Part shown: positions 1 through 9,960 of the stretch, in pieces | Layout of the letters: each line of letters begins with the position of its first letter | How positions within the stretch are numbered: position 1 is the stretch's first letter | From: Talpa occidentalis | Lineage: Eukaryota > Chordata > Mammalia > Eulipotyphla > Talpidae | Direction: 5' to 3' | Length of the DNA: 64,000 bases | Assembly: GCF_014898055.3 (NCBI RefSeq) | Contig: NW_023602073.1 | Location: 84,858,678 to 84,922,677, forward strand | The notes under the pieces: model-generated | Database searches by the model: none | What the model was told of the DNA's origin: nothing | Seen by the model: the letters and a program-made list of their open reading frames with translations, nothing else | Position numbers and translations under genes: made by a program

Positions 1-405
1 ATATTATTTTTCTAGCTGTGCTTTAGTTAGCTAGTATATACTATTCTTTTATATGATAAAAGAGGACTATAAATACAGTCTTTGTCTTTAGAGATAATTT
101 TGAATACAGTAGCTTCTATTTAAGGTCAATATGAGTTTAGAAAAAGATATTAATATAATTCAATCAGTACTTGTAATTAAAGAGTTTCCTAGAAGGAGGA
201 ATTTTCTGTATTAAACCAGGAGATTTAGTCACATAGGTGAAGAGACCTGTCAAGAGAAGTCGTGGGAGGTCCCTGGAAGTCCCTCTTCTTTTTTTTTTTT
301 TGTTTTTTGCTTTTAAGATCACATAGACATGTGCTCACAATCTCAGCTGAGCTAAATTTTAATTTTGTTCCCTAACATATATAAAAAAGAAAGGATGCTT
401 TGCTA
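1..405. other. AT-rich non-coding flank
   Basis: No coding or repeat family is recognised. The stretch is AT-rich and contains one T-run near 289-300. It ends at the left target-site duplication of the full-length L1. Confidence 0.5.
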
Positions 406-422
406 TTCAATTATTTCTTTTC
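406..422. repeat. Left target-site duplication of the full-length L1
   Basis: The 17 bases ttcaattatttcttttc occur here and again, identically, at 6961-6977, directly outside the two ends of the L1. A perfect TSD of this length is the expected product of target-primed reverse transcription. Its lack of mismatches agrees with a fairly recent insertion. Confidence 0.92.
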
Positions 423-463
423 TTTTTTTTTTTTCACAAATGTTTGAAGTTTACTTTTTTTTT
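423..463 (-). other. Double poly(A) tail with 20-bp 3'-transduction-like insert
   Basis: Read on the minus strand, the L1 3' end gives A9 (463-455), then 20 bases of non-L1 sequence (454-435), then A12 (434-423), then the TSD. The layout L1, poly(A), unique sequence, poly(A), TSD is the classic signature of read-through of the element's own polyadenylation site in the parent copy. The insert is very short, so later change of a long A tail is an alternative. Confidence 0.6.
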
Positions 464-635
464 AATAATAAATTTTATTTTTATATTCCCCATACAATTG
501 CAGCCCCCCATTCAGACCCCAATCTCTCCCCCCCACCCCTGCCCCTTAAAAGTGTCTCTGGTTCGTAGTTTTTTGTTGATTTTAATTTTCACTTTCTTAT
601 AGTTATTCGTTTTCCTGGTCCCTTATTTAAGTTTT
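464..635 (-). other. L1 3' UTR with G-rich tract
   Basis: This runs from the ORF2 stop at 636 to the A tail. On the minus strand about 505-545 is a run of G clusters separated by short A/T spacers, the G-rich polypurine stretch typical of mammalian L1 3' UTRs and a potential G-quadruplex. The same block recurs in the L1 fragments at 14480-14560 and 17095-17155, which ties all three to one subfamily. Confidence 0.8.
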
Positions 636-3600
636 CTAGATTCCTGCTATGAGTGAGACCATCCGGTATTTTTCTTTTTCTTTTTGGCTTATTTCGCTGA
701 GCATGATCCCTTCCAGTGCCCTCCATGTTGCTGCAAATTGCATGTGTTTATCTTTTTTGAATGCTGAGTAATATTCCATGGTATATATGTACCACATCTT
801 CTTGATCCAGTCATCTATTTTTGGGCATTTGGGTTGTTTCCAAAGCTTAGCTATTGTAAACAGTGCTGCTATAAACAAAGGGGTGCAGGTGTTCTTTGGA
901 ATTGATGTTTCTGTGTCCTTTGGGTAAATACCTAGGAGTGGAATTGCTGGATCATATGGAAGCTCTATGTTTAGTAGGTCCAGAAATCTCCACACAGCTC
1001 TCCACAGTGGTTGGACCAGTTTGCACTCCCACCAACAGTGCAGAAGAGTTCCTTTTTCTCCACACCCTCGCCAACATTTGTTGTTGCTAGTTTTTTTAAT
1101 ATGTGCCATTCTCACTGGTGTAAGATGGTATCTCATGGTAGTTTTGATTTGCATTTCCCTGATGACAAGTGATGTTGAACATTTTTTCATATGCCTGTTG
1201 GCCATTTGCATTTCCTCTTCAGAGAAGTTTCTTTTTAGCTCTTTTGCCCATTTTTTGACTGGATTATTTTCTTTGTTGTTGTTAAGTCTCATCAGCTCTT
1301 TGCAGATTTTTGTGATCAGTCCTTTATCATTAGTGTTGGGTGCAAAAATGTTCTCCCAGTTGGTGGGGTTTCTCTTTGTTTTTGTTATTGTCTCTTTTGC
1401 TGTGCAGAAGCTCTTTAATTTGATGTAGTCCCAGCTGTTGATCTTTGCCTTCACTATCACTGCTTTGGGTGATGTGTCTGTAAAGATGTCTTTGATGTGC
1501 AAATCACGTAGTGTTTCGCCTATATTTCCTTCTATATATTTTATGGTTTCAGGTCTTATGTCTAGTTCTTTAATCCATTTTGAGTTGATTTTTGTGTATG
1601 GTGTGAGGTAGTGGTCAAGCTTCATTCTTTTGCATGTAGCGACCCAGTTTTCCCAGCACCATTTATTGAACAAACTTTCTTTGCTCCAATGCATAGTCTT
1701 TGCTCCTTTGTCAAATACTAGTTGACCATAAATCTGTGGGTTTATTTCTGGATTTTCTATTCGATTCCATTGGTCTGTATGTCTGTTCTTGTTCCAATAC
1801 CATGCAGTTTTGATGATTATGGCTTTGTAGTAGAGTTTGAAGTCTGGGAGTGTGATGCCTCCATTCCCTTTTTTTTTTCAGGAGAGCTTTGGCTATTCAG
1901 GGTTTTTTGTGATTCCATATGAATTTCATCAATAATTGTTCTATTTCTTTGAAGAATGACATTGAAATTTTGATTGGAATAGCATTGAATCTGTATATTG
2001 CTTTTGGGAGGATGGCCATTTTAATAATGTTTATTCTTCCAATCCATGAGCAGGGGATGTCTTTCCATTTCTTTGTGTCTTCTTCTATTTCTTTTAAAAG
2101 TGTTTTATAGTTTTCTTTGTATAGGTCCTGTACCTCTTTTGTTAGATTTATTCCCAAATATTTGATTTTTTTTGTTTCAATAATAAAAGGGATGGTTTTT
2201 TTGATTTCTTCTTCTTCAGATTTATTGTTTGTGTATAGGAAGGCTACTGACTTTTGCGTGTTGATTTTGTATCCTGCCACTTTACTGAACTGATTGATGA
2301 GTTGAATTAGTTTTTCTGTGGAGTTTTTGGGGTTCTCTATGTATATTATCATATCATCTGCAAATAGTGATAGTTTGACTTCTTCTTTTCCTATTTGGAT
2401 TCCTTGGATGTCTTTCTCTTGTCTTATTGCTCTGGCTAGGACTTCCAGTATTATATTGAAAAGCAGTGGTGAGAGTGGACATCCTTGTCTTGTTCCAGAT
2501 CTTAATGGAATTGCTTTCAGCTTTTCACCATTGAGAATGATACTGGCTGTTGGCTTGTCATAGATGGCCTTTATGATGTTGAGGTATGTTCCTTGTATCC
2601 CAAGAATTTCAAGGGCTTTTATCATGAATGGGTGTTGCACTTTGTCGAAAGCTTTCTCAGCATCTATTGATATTATCATATGGTTTTTATATTTCTTTTT
2701 GTTGATGTGTTGGATAACGTTGATTGATTTTCGGATGTTAAACCATCCTTGTGTCCCTGGAATGAATCCTACTTGGTCGTGGTGAATTATCTTATGGATA
2801 CATTGTTGGATTCTGATAGCTAAAATTTTATTGAGGATTTTTGCATCAGTGTTCATTAGGGAGATTGGCCTGTAGTTTTCCTTTTTTGTGTTGTCCTTGT
2901 TCGGTTTTGGTATTAGTGTAATGTTGGCTTCATAGAACGTGTTTGGTATTGTCCCTTCCTTCTCAATTTTTTGGAAGAGTTTGTGAAGGATAGACACTAA
3001 TTCGTCTCTGAATGTTTGGTAGAATTCATTTGTAAATCCATCAGGTCCTGGGCTTTTGTTTTTGGGGAGGTTTTTGATTACCATTTCAATTTCGCTAATT
3101 GTAATTGGTCTGTTTAGGTGTTCTATTTCTTCTTTATCTAGCTTTGGGTGATTGTAGAGTTGTAGGAATTTGTCCATCTCCTCTAGATTGTTGAACTTGT
3201 TTCCATATAACTGTTCATAGTAGTTACTGATTATTCTTTTGATTTCTGCTGTGTCCATTGTGATTTCTCCTCTTTCATTTATGATCTTGTTTATTTGTGC
3301 TTTCTCCCTTTTTTCCTTTGTGAGCCTGGCTAGGGGTTTGTCTATTTTATTGATTTTTTCAAAGAACCAGCTCTTGGTTTCATTGATCTTTTGGATTGTT
3401 TTTTTAGTTTCAATTTCATTTATTTCTGCTTTGGTTTTTATTATTTCTTTTCTTCTACTGGTTTTGGGGTTTTTTTGTTGTTCTTTTTCTAGATCTTTGA
3501 GCTTCGAGATTAGGTTGTTTCTTTGCGTTCTTTCTTGTTTCTTGATGTGAGCTTCTATTGCTATATATTTTCCTCTTATTACTGCTTTTGCTGCATCCCA

Positions 3601-4461
3601 TACATTTAGGATATTGGTGTCCTCCTTGTCGTTCAATTCAAAAAATTTTTTAATTTCTTCTTTGATCTCCTCATTAGTCCAATGGTCTTCCAGTAGTGTG
3701 GTTTTTAATCTCCATGAGGTAGGAAAGTTCCTTGCCTTCTTTTTATGGTTTATTTCTAGTTTGATGCCTTCATGGTCAGAAAAGATGGTTGATATGATTT
3801 CAATCTTGGTGTATCTGTTGATGTTTGTCTTGTGCCCCAGTATGTGATCGATCCTGGAGAATGATCCGTGTGCGCTTGAGAAAAATGTGTACTCCGTTTT
3901 TTTTGGGTTTAGTGTTCTATAGATGTCTGTTAAGCCCAATTGCTCTAGGTCCTTATTTAGAGCTTTGGTTACTTTACTTATTTTTTGTCTTGTTGATCTA
4001 TCCATTGTTGATATTGGTGTGTTGAAGTCTCCCACTACGTATGTGTTTTCTCTGATGTCTGTTTTCAGAGAGGACAACAGTTGTCTGATATATTTTGGTG
4101 CTCCTTCATTTGGTGAGTATATGTTAATGAGTGTTATTTCTTCTTGAAGTATTGTCCCCTTGATCATAATGTAGTGACCACTGGGGTCTCTTTTTATCTT
4201 TTTGAGTTTGAAATCTGTTTTATCTGATATAAGTATAGCTGTTCCTGCTTTCTTTTTTGGTCCATTTGCTTGTAGGATTGTTTTCCATCCTTTAACTTTG
4301 AGCCTATTTTTATCTTTTGTAGCTAAATGTGTTTCCTGGAGACAGCAAAAGGTTGGGTTTTGTTTCTTAATCCAGGCTGCAACTCTGTGTCTTTTTATTG
4401 AAGAGTTTAGTCCATTTACATTTAGAGTTAATATTGATATGTTAGCATCTGTATTTGCCAT
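636..4461 (-). pseudogene. L1 ORF2 (endonuclease / reverse transcriptase), broken by one stop and one frameshift
   Basis: ORF2p nicks target DNA and reverse-transcribes L1 RNA at the nick. Frame 1 (4461-1897) reads 854 residues. The N-terminal APE-type endonuclease keeps N14, E43, D145, N147, D205 and H230. The reverse transcriptase keeps the first catalytic Asp (D600) and the FADD box (D702, D703). After residue 854 there is a TGA at 1897-1899, and an A10 run on the minus strand (1869-1878) then shifts the frame by one base. The downstream frame continues to the stop at 636 and keeps the C-terminal Cys-rich motif C-x3-C-x7-H-x4-C. The total span (3826 bp) is the normal L1 ORF2 length plus one base. 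Both lesions lie C-terminal to the endonuclease and RT catalytic residues, but they remove the Cys-rich end, so the copy is predicted to be non-autonomous as read. Confidence 0.95.
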
Positions 4462-4534
4462 TGTGTTTGTCTTTCCTTTGATTTTATTTATTTATTCTTT
4501 TAATAACTTTTTTTTTTTTGGCCTTCTTTCATTG

Positions 4535-5602
4535 TTATTCGTCCCTCTGAGGTTCTGGCTTTAGGACTCCTTGTAGTATTTTTTGGAGTGAGGGTTTAGT
4601 TGTAATGAAATTCCGGAGTTTCTGTTTGTCTGTGAAGGTCCATATTCTTTCTTCAAAGAGGAAGGAGAGCTTTGCGGGATAGAGAATTCTTGGTTGGCAT
4701 CTGTTTTCTTGGAGTCTGTTGACTATGTCCCTCCACTCTCTCCTTGCCCGTAGTGTTTCTTCGGAGAAGTCTGATGTCAGCCTGATTGGCTTTCCTTTGA
4801 ATGTTATCTGTTTCTTCCCTCTTGCCAGCTTCATTATTTTTTCCTTGTCCTGGATTCTTGGGAGCTTTACTATTATGTGTCTTGCTGTATTTTTCCTTTC
4901 GTCGTGGAAGTTTGGTGTTCTTCTTGCTTCTTGTATATCAATTTTCAGCTCCTTCTTCACATTTGGGAAGTTCTCTTCAATTATCTCTTTGAATATTTTC
5001 TCTGTTCCTATATCTCTCTCCTCTCCTTCTGGTATTCCTATAACTCTTATATTTCCTTTCCTCATGGAGTCAGATAGTTCCCGAAGTCTTTCTTCGTTCT
5101 TTTTCCTTCCTACTTCTCTTTCCTTTTCTGTTTTGGCTCTTTTTATTTCTGTGTCTTCAAGATTACTTATTCGTTCTTCCATTTCATCTATTCTGCTTTC
5201 ATTGCTTTTCCCAGAATTCTTTAGTTCTTCCATTAATTCTTTGATCTCCTGCATTTCTTTTACTTCCCTCTTTAGGGACTCAATTTCATTCTTCTGACCA
5301 TTGTTTTCCCTCTCTAGGGACTCAATTGCATTCTTCTGATCGTTGATTATTTTTCCCTTATCATTGTTTTCCTTTATGACTTCTGTCAGTTTTTTAATCA
5401 CGGCAATTTTAAATTCTCTTTCTGGAAGGCACAGAAGTTCTTCCAAGTTACTGTCGTTGCAATCTGGGGGCTGCTTTTCTTTTTGTGGTGTGCTTTTTCC
5501 CTGGGGAGTTGCTAGGTTGCGTGTGGTTCTTCTCCTCCCTACTGTCTGTTTTCTAATTTGCCGTATGCGTTGTGACACTGTGTAGTTGGGACTGGCCGGC
5601 AT
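4535..5602 (-). CDS. L1 ORF1 protein (RNA-binding chaperone), intact
   Basis: L1 ORF1p coats L1 RNA as a trimer and is needed for retrotransposition. I place the start at the ATG at 5602 (355 aa), which has A at -3. An upstream in-frame ATG at 5647 would give 370 aa but has a poorer context. Numbered from the upstream Met, the parts are a basic N-terminus, a long heptad-rich coiled coil (about 70-195, rich in E/K/L), an RRM-like domain (about 197-292, with a conserved VIGIPE motif), and the C-terminal domain (about 295-350, with ARREW and YPAKLSF motifs typical of L1 ORF1p). No internal stop or frameshift is seen. ORF2 starts 73 bp downstream on the same RNA. Confidence 0.93.
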   Translation of the reverse strand: MPASPNYTVSQRIRQIRKQTVGRRRTTRNLATPQGKSTPQKEKQPPDCNDSNLEELLCLPEREFKIAVIKKLTEVIKENNDKGKIINDQKNAIESLERENNGQKNEIESLKREVKEMQEIKELMEELKNSGKSNESRIDEMEERISNLEDTEIKRAKTEKEREVGRKKNEERLRELSDSMRKGNIRVIGIPEGEERDIGTEKIFKEIIEENFPNVKKELKIDIQEARRTPNFHDERKNTARHIIVKLPRIQDKEKIMKLARGKKQITFKGKPIRLTSDFSEETLRARREWRDIVNRLQENRCQPRILYPAKLSFLFEERIWTFTDKQKLRNFITTKPSLQKILQGVLKPEPQRDE

Positions 5603-5628
5603 CTTGGGTGAGCTTCTCTGCTCTCCTC

Positions 5629-6060
5629 TGGTTCCTCCAGGAGTCATCTGTCAGTTTCAAGCAATCTTTACTGGAGAAAGGTCCCTGTTCTAAAATGCCG
5701 ATGTGGGGACACACTCCCCTGTGCGCCTGGTCTGCCTCAGCGGTGGGTTCCTGCTCCCCCTCTGGGCTTGCACTGCAGGCCAGAGGGGGTCTGGCGTGGG
5801 CGAACTTCCCCCGCTCACCTCTGGCTCCTGAGGAAGCCTTCTGCAGGTAGTCTTTACTGAAGAAATGTCCCTGTTCTAAGATGGTGATGTGGGACACACT
5901 CCCTGCACGTCCGGTCTCAGGCACACTCTTCTGCGCGCCTGGTCTGCCCCGGCTGTGGGTGCTCGCTCCCCCTGTGGGCTCAGACTACTGGTCGGAAGGG
6001 GCCCGGCGTGGGCTAACTCCCCAGCTGGCCACTAGCTCCTTCAGGAGCCTGTGCTGGCTT
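5629..6060 (-). repeat. About 186-bp tandem repeat in the L1 5' UTR (two units plus a partial)
   Basis: The phrase TCTTTACTG followed by GAAAKGTCCCTGTTCTAA starts at 5665 and again at 5851, a spacing of 186 bp. Downstream phrases also recur (GCGCCTGGTCTGCC, CTCGCT/CTGCTCCCC). A CTCCTN2AGGA-type phrase recurs near 5633, 5825 and 6025, so a third partial unit is present. Tandem promoter monomers are known in mouse L1s; here the copies are clearly diverged. Confidence 0.75.
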
Positions 6061-6386
6061 CAAGTCGCTAGGTGGCTCCAGAGATCTCTCCTGGAGCCCT
6101 TGGGGAGCTGATTTTCCACCCCGTGGGACAGGGAATAGAGCGGGAATGGTAGGGTAAACCTCAACGGCTTTGGGGTGCTGTGTCTGCCTTGTGCCCCACC
6201 GTCGTGGGGAACCCACGCCCCTAATTTCGTGTCCCGGGTGTCAGTTCCAAAGCCCTCAGTTCCAGGACTCAGGCTGTAGCCCAGTTCAGTGGTGCGGGAA
6301 TGGCGCCTTTTGAATCCCGCTCCCGTGCCTGGGCGCCTGGTTCCTGCCTAGGTCGCAGGCGCAGGGACCTGGGCAGCTGCGATCTG

Positions 6387-6515
6387 GATCCGCGTTTGCT
6401 TTTCAACTGCACTGCTTTTCCGCGCGCGATCCCGATTCCGATCCGCACTTGGTTTTCCAGCGCGCCGCTTTTCCGCGCAATCCTGACCGCTATCTGCGCC
6501 TGCTTTTCTAGCGCA
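6387..6515 (-). repeat. About 52-bp CpG-rich tandem repeat in the L1 5' UTR
   Basis: On the plus strand, GATCCGCRYTTGSTTTTC, then a CGC-rich stretch, then GCTTTTCCGCGC, starts at 6387 and 6440. A shorter third copy (ATCTGCGCCTGCTTTTCTAGCGC) starts near 6491. The unit is 51-53 bp, about 2.5 copies, and dense in CpG. Confidence 0.75.
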
Positions 6516-6938
6516 GCCGGGGGCTGTGTGCTGGTGCTGGTCTCCTCCTGGGCGGGGTCTCTCTTTAATGGCGCCGGGAGCTCACCTCCGTTGCGGATCC
6601 TGCAGGGTTCTCCACAGCTCCCGTTCACGGGGTGTGGTGGCTGCAATAGTTCCTTTCCACTCCCAGTCCCGCTTGCTGCATAGTTTGTTCTTGTTGGCTG
6701 TTCTGGTTTGTTGTTTCCTCCTCTCTGCCGGTCGGAGAGTGCCGCCTCTGTGGGCGGGGGAGGGGAGCAGGGTTCTGCGCTTCCCTCCCTTCTGGTCCTC
6801 TTTTATGGCAACTTTCTTCTTCGGGTAGTTTGCTGGCGTCACCCGTTTATCTTCTGTGTCCCGGTTCTCACTGGGACCTGCCGCTTTTCCTCCCTATTAA
6901 CTTTTTTTAATGGGAGATCTTACTCGCAGCGTCTCCTC

Positions 6939-6950
6939 GCCGCCATGTTG
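6939..6950 (-). promoter_or_regulatory. YY1-like site at L1 5' end
   Basis: The minus strand reads CAACATGGCGGC about 10 bases from the first base of the element. This matches the YY1 core ATGGCGGC. In human L1 a YY1 site at the same position directs the accurate start of transcription, so the same role is inferred here. Confidence 0.7.
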
Positions 6951-6960
6951 CTCCGCCCCT

Positions 6961-6977
6961 TTCAATTATTTCTTTTC
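6961..6977. repeat. Right target-site duplication of the full-length L1
   Basis: An exact 17-bp copy of 406-422, directly beyond the element's 5' end. Confidence 0.92.
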
Positions 6978-7500
6978 ATCATTTATCATTTTAGGGTAAA
7001 ATCTTCTGACTCCAAATATCATTCATATGTTTTCTGAAAAACTTTGTAAGGTTTATAAACCATGAAAATGTTTATTTTTATTTGATAATATGTAGTATAA
7101 ATATGTGAACCTACCATTGGAAATTATCTTCCAGTAAAAGATTAACAACTCTTAATAAAGGGAATAAGTTTAATGATTATTTTTCAGAAAAGGTATAACT
7201 GTGTCCAACATTCATAAGGATGTTCTCATTCAGCTTCCTTCAACAGATAAGAAGGGGAGAATAACAAAATATCAATGTATGTAGAGTTTTGTAAATCTAG
7301 ATGAGGTCCCAAATAGAGATCTTCAATCCACAGTTGTCAATTCAGTAAAGGTATTTTGTAAAAATCAGTCAAAACAGCTGTCTAACATAAATCAATTAAT
7401 TATTCAGATGTTTTCATGTTTTATAATTCAACTAGTTCTTTTATATCTTGTAATTATATCCTTCAGAGGCCAACATTGTCAAAGCAGATCTACAAATAAT
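6978..7500. other. AT-rich non-coding DNA
   Basis: No gene or repeat family is recognised in this stretch. Confidence 0.5.
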
Positions 7501-7975
7501 CATTTATTTATGAATCCTATTTTTTAATTAAGCACACCTACTATGTGTCAATTCTTCTGGACATGTTCTATGCAAAACAGTATTTGACTCATGGAGTTTA
7601 TAATACACTGAGCGTACAGGGGAAAAATGATAAATATAAAATTAGAACTCATGCTGTGGACTTTAGAGGAATACAACTGCAGTTTAAAAAAAGTTTGGTA
7701 ACCTTACTGAAATCTGAAAGTTGGCATCATACAGCCAGGGATATAGGATGATTCTGAGTGAAGAGAAGAATTCATGTGAGGAAGAAGTTTGCTTCCTTAG
7801 TCAAAGAACCTGAGAAAGATTATCCAATGAGAACTTTGCAGGCAAAGGGAAAATAAAGCTAAAGGTGATAATGATCAATTGTATACAACTTTGTAAGCTG
7901 AGGCTATGGCATAACTTTTTATATGAAATATAGTAAGAAGCCACTTAAGGGTTTTACACTTAGATGCTTGGATGT
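7500..7975 (+). repeat. Probable ancient mammalian interspersed repeat
   Basis: Phrases such as ACCTACTATGTGTCAATTCT, CATGGAGTTTATAAT and AAGAAGCCACTTAAGGGTTTTA, in this order, resemble a widely dispersed, strongly decayed mammalian repeat (tactatgtgccaggcact ... catggagctt ... gaagccattggagggtttt). I do not assign a family name. Short frames here are not coding. Confidence 0.4.
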
Positions 7976-9788
7976 GTGGTCCACTTAATGTTGTTATAAT
8001 GATTATCCTGTCTACCTTGGTGAACAGACATGGGAAGGCAAGGTAAATAGGAGGTAGCCATAAAAGGCTGCAACTTGGCAACATGGTGGACCCAGGAATG
8101 GTCCTCTGCTGATGGGAGGCGGAAGTTGAAAGCAGAGATTGAAAGTCGGCTTGCTCTCTTTGCCTTCAGGGATGCATTTTCATTCATTTCATTTACTGCC
8201 AGAAAGATGATAAACTGCTCATTCCCACAGAATTTTATTGGTTCAGGACACAAAAGTGAATAGAAAAAGATTAATTAATATTACTGCTGCAAGAAATTAT
8301 CAGCTCATGAAAAGTTGCACTGCTTACATTGTTTATGTGAAACATCTGTCCACAGTGTCTGCTGAGACATCATTTCTTTCCACTTCTCTACTTTCTCTCT
8401 GGCATTGTATTCTGGTTTCTCGAAGTCAGTGTATTTTTAATTATAGTTATTATTTCTTATCTTATAGTTACGTAAACAATGGTATCTAATGATTGCTCCC
8501 TGAACCTCAAATTAAATTAAAAGATAATGAGCAATATCTGAGGTAATGCAAACAACCCTAACGTTCCTTAGATTTTCCAATTTAATTCTGTGAAGAGTAA
8601 AAATACCTCTAATTGTGAAAATTTAAAACCTTTTCATATAGCATTTTCAACTGAAATATTAGACTTGTGTTTTTATTAAAAATGTATATGGACAAGTGAT
8701 GTGTTTCAACAAGTTTCTTATTACCATAGTGACATCTTATTTTTTAAGTTCAACAAATCATTTTTACTCCTTGGTAAATGTTTCTATAGAGTCAAGACTT
8801 GGAGGCTTCATTAAAAAAAAATTGAAGCCTCACATAACATTGACATGAGAATTAAATTTTACAGAACTGGCTAATTTTGGTCCCACAGCAGGAAGTTTTT
8901 AGTAGTTTCAGTAGTGCTTAGTGGTTCTTTATTAACTATGTGGAAATGCTAAAACTTTTACAACCCAGAATTCTGTAATTTTAATAATGTGGCAAATATC
9001 CCTGGACTGTGTCCCACTGAGCTTCTCAAATATTTCAACTTATGACAAGATTAAAAAAAATTTTCTCAGAAAATATGATTTGTTCATATGTCATTTTGAA
9101 AAACCGTTCAATTTGTTTATACTACAAATCAAAAAGCAAATCATGTCTTATTTTATGATGACTTCTATTTTCATGAGTTCTGAACATCCTAGAAATTTCC
9201 ACAAGCAAAGATTTTTCACCCAACTGAGTAACAATAAGAAAACACAATAAGAATTTCAAATAATTTCAGTGTCTGAAATTATACAGTCATTTTAGTTTGA
9301 TGAAATGAGAATGTGCAGGAGAGAGGGAGGGAAGAGAATCTTGTCAATTTCTTCCTATTGAAAAGAAAATATTTAAAGATCATAATATAAGTAGTATGAA
9401 TGCCAAATCAACCATACTCTACTTTTCTTTAATATTGCATACTCCATTGCTTTCATTAATTGAATTTTCTATCTAGAATTGCATTGTGCTTATCAATCTG
9501 TATTTTTAATTAAGTATATAAATATTCGTTTGAAGTTATTTATAGGTAACAAATAGAGGGTTTTTTCCACTTATTTTTTCTGTATAATTTTGGACTTACA
9601 GGTGTCTAGTTATTATTTCTGGTCATAACAGGTATTCAACAAATACTGGGCTCTATTTCTATTCTGATACCTTCAAAGCACTAGAGAAGGAAGAAAATAT
9701 GACCATTAGAAAACTTGATCCAGAAATAAATTTATATGAAAAGGAAGAAAATTAGACAAAATACATGTTTTTAAAAAGTGTACTGCCA
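7976..9788. other. AT-rich non-coding DNA, unassigned
   Basis: About 1.8 kb without a recognisable gene or repeat. The longest frames (about 60-97 codons, for example 7960-8253 minus) have no recognisable similarity and begin or end in decayed sequence. Confidence 0.5.
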
Positions 9789-9797
9789 GAAAACTTT

Positions 9798-9960
9798 TCT
9801 TTTTTTTTTTAATTGAGGTAATATTGATTTAGAACACTGTATATGATTTAGGGTAATAGGTTTAAACCTGCTCAGATGTTTGTTACCACACCACATCCAC
9901 AACCAAAACAACCACATTCCTCTACCATAGGCCACTGAGCACCCAACCCACTTCTTCACC
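9798..9960 (-). mobile_element. L1 3'-end fragment (older subfamily)
   Basis: A T-run is followed by AATTGAGGTAATATTGATTTAG and then TTGTTACCACACCACATCCAC, the reverse complement of an L1 3' tail. The same tail is seen at 14960-15045 (plus), 37790-37868 and 44872-44960 (minus). An 8-base repeat AAACTTTT at both sides may be a decayed TSD. Confidence 0.75.

Larger units (their letters stand above)
423..6960 (-). mobile_element. Full-length L1 (LINE-1) retrotransposon
   Basis: An autonomous non-LTR retrotransposon of about 6.5 kb, in reverse orientation. In element order it has a CpG-rich 5' UTR (about 6960-5603), ORF1 (5602-4535), a 73-bp spacer, ORF2 (4461-636, with two lesions), a 3' UTR with a G-rich tract, and an A-rich tail. 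Perfect 17-bp TSDs flank it. The 5' end is complete: the element begins with GGGGCGGAGCAACATGGCGG, comparable in layout to other mammalian L1 5' ends. ORF1 is open and ORF2 has only one stop and one 1-base shift, so the copy is young. Truncated relatives of the same subfamily lie at 14238-14578 and 16980-17388. Confidence 0.96.
5603..6960 (-). promoter_or_regulatory. L1 5' UTR / internal promoter, CpG-rich
   Basis: About 1.36 kb between the element's 5' end and ORF1 is strikingly GC- and CpG-rich against AT-rich flanks, as expected for an L1 internal pol II promoter. It contains two tandem-repeat blocks (5629-6060 and 6387-6515) and a YY1-like site close to the 5' end. Several open frames on both strands here (for example 6300-6683 plus and 6269-6646 minus) arise from GC-rich composition and are not genes. 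Confidence 0.85.

Noticed and set aside
967..1428. 153-codon open frame on the plus strand, with many other plus-strand frames at 896-4564
   Set aside because: Antisense shadows of L1 ORF2.
4719..5297. 192-codon open frame on the plus strand
   Set aside because: It is antisense to the intact L1 ORF1. Its Ser/Phe/Leu-rich content is the mirror of the Glu/Lys-rich coiled coil.
6269..6842. Overlapping frames of 86-127 codons on both strands
   Set aside because: They lie in the CpG-rich L1 5' UTR, where stop codons are rare by composition.
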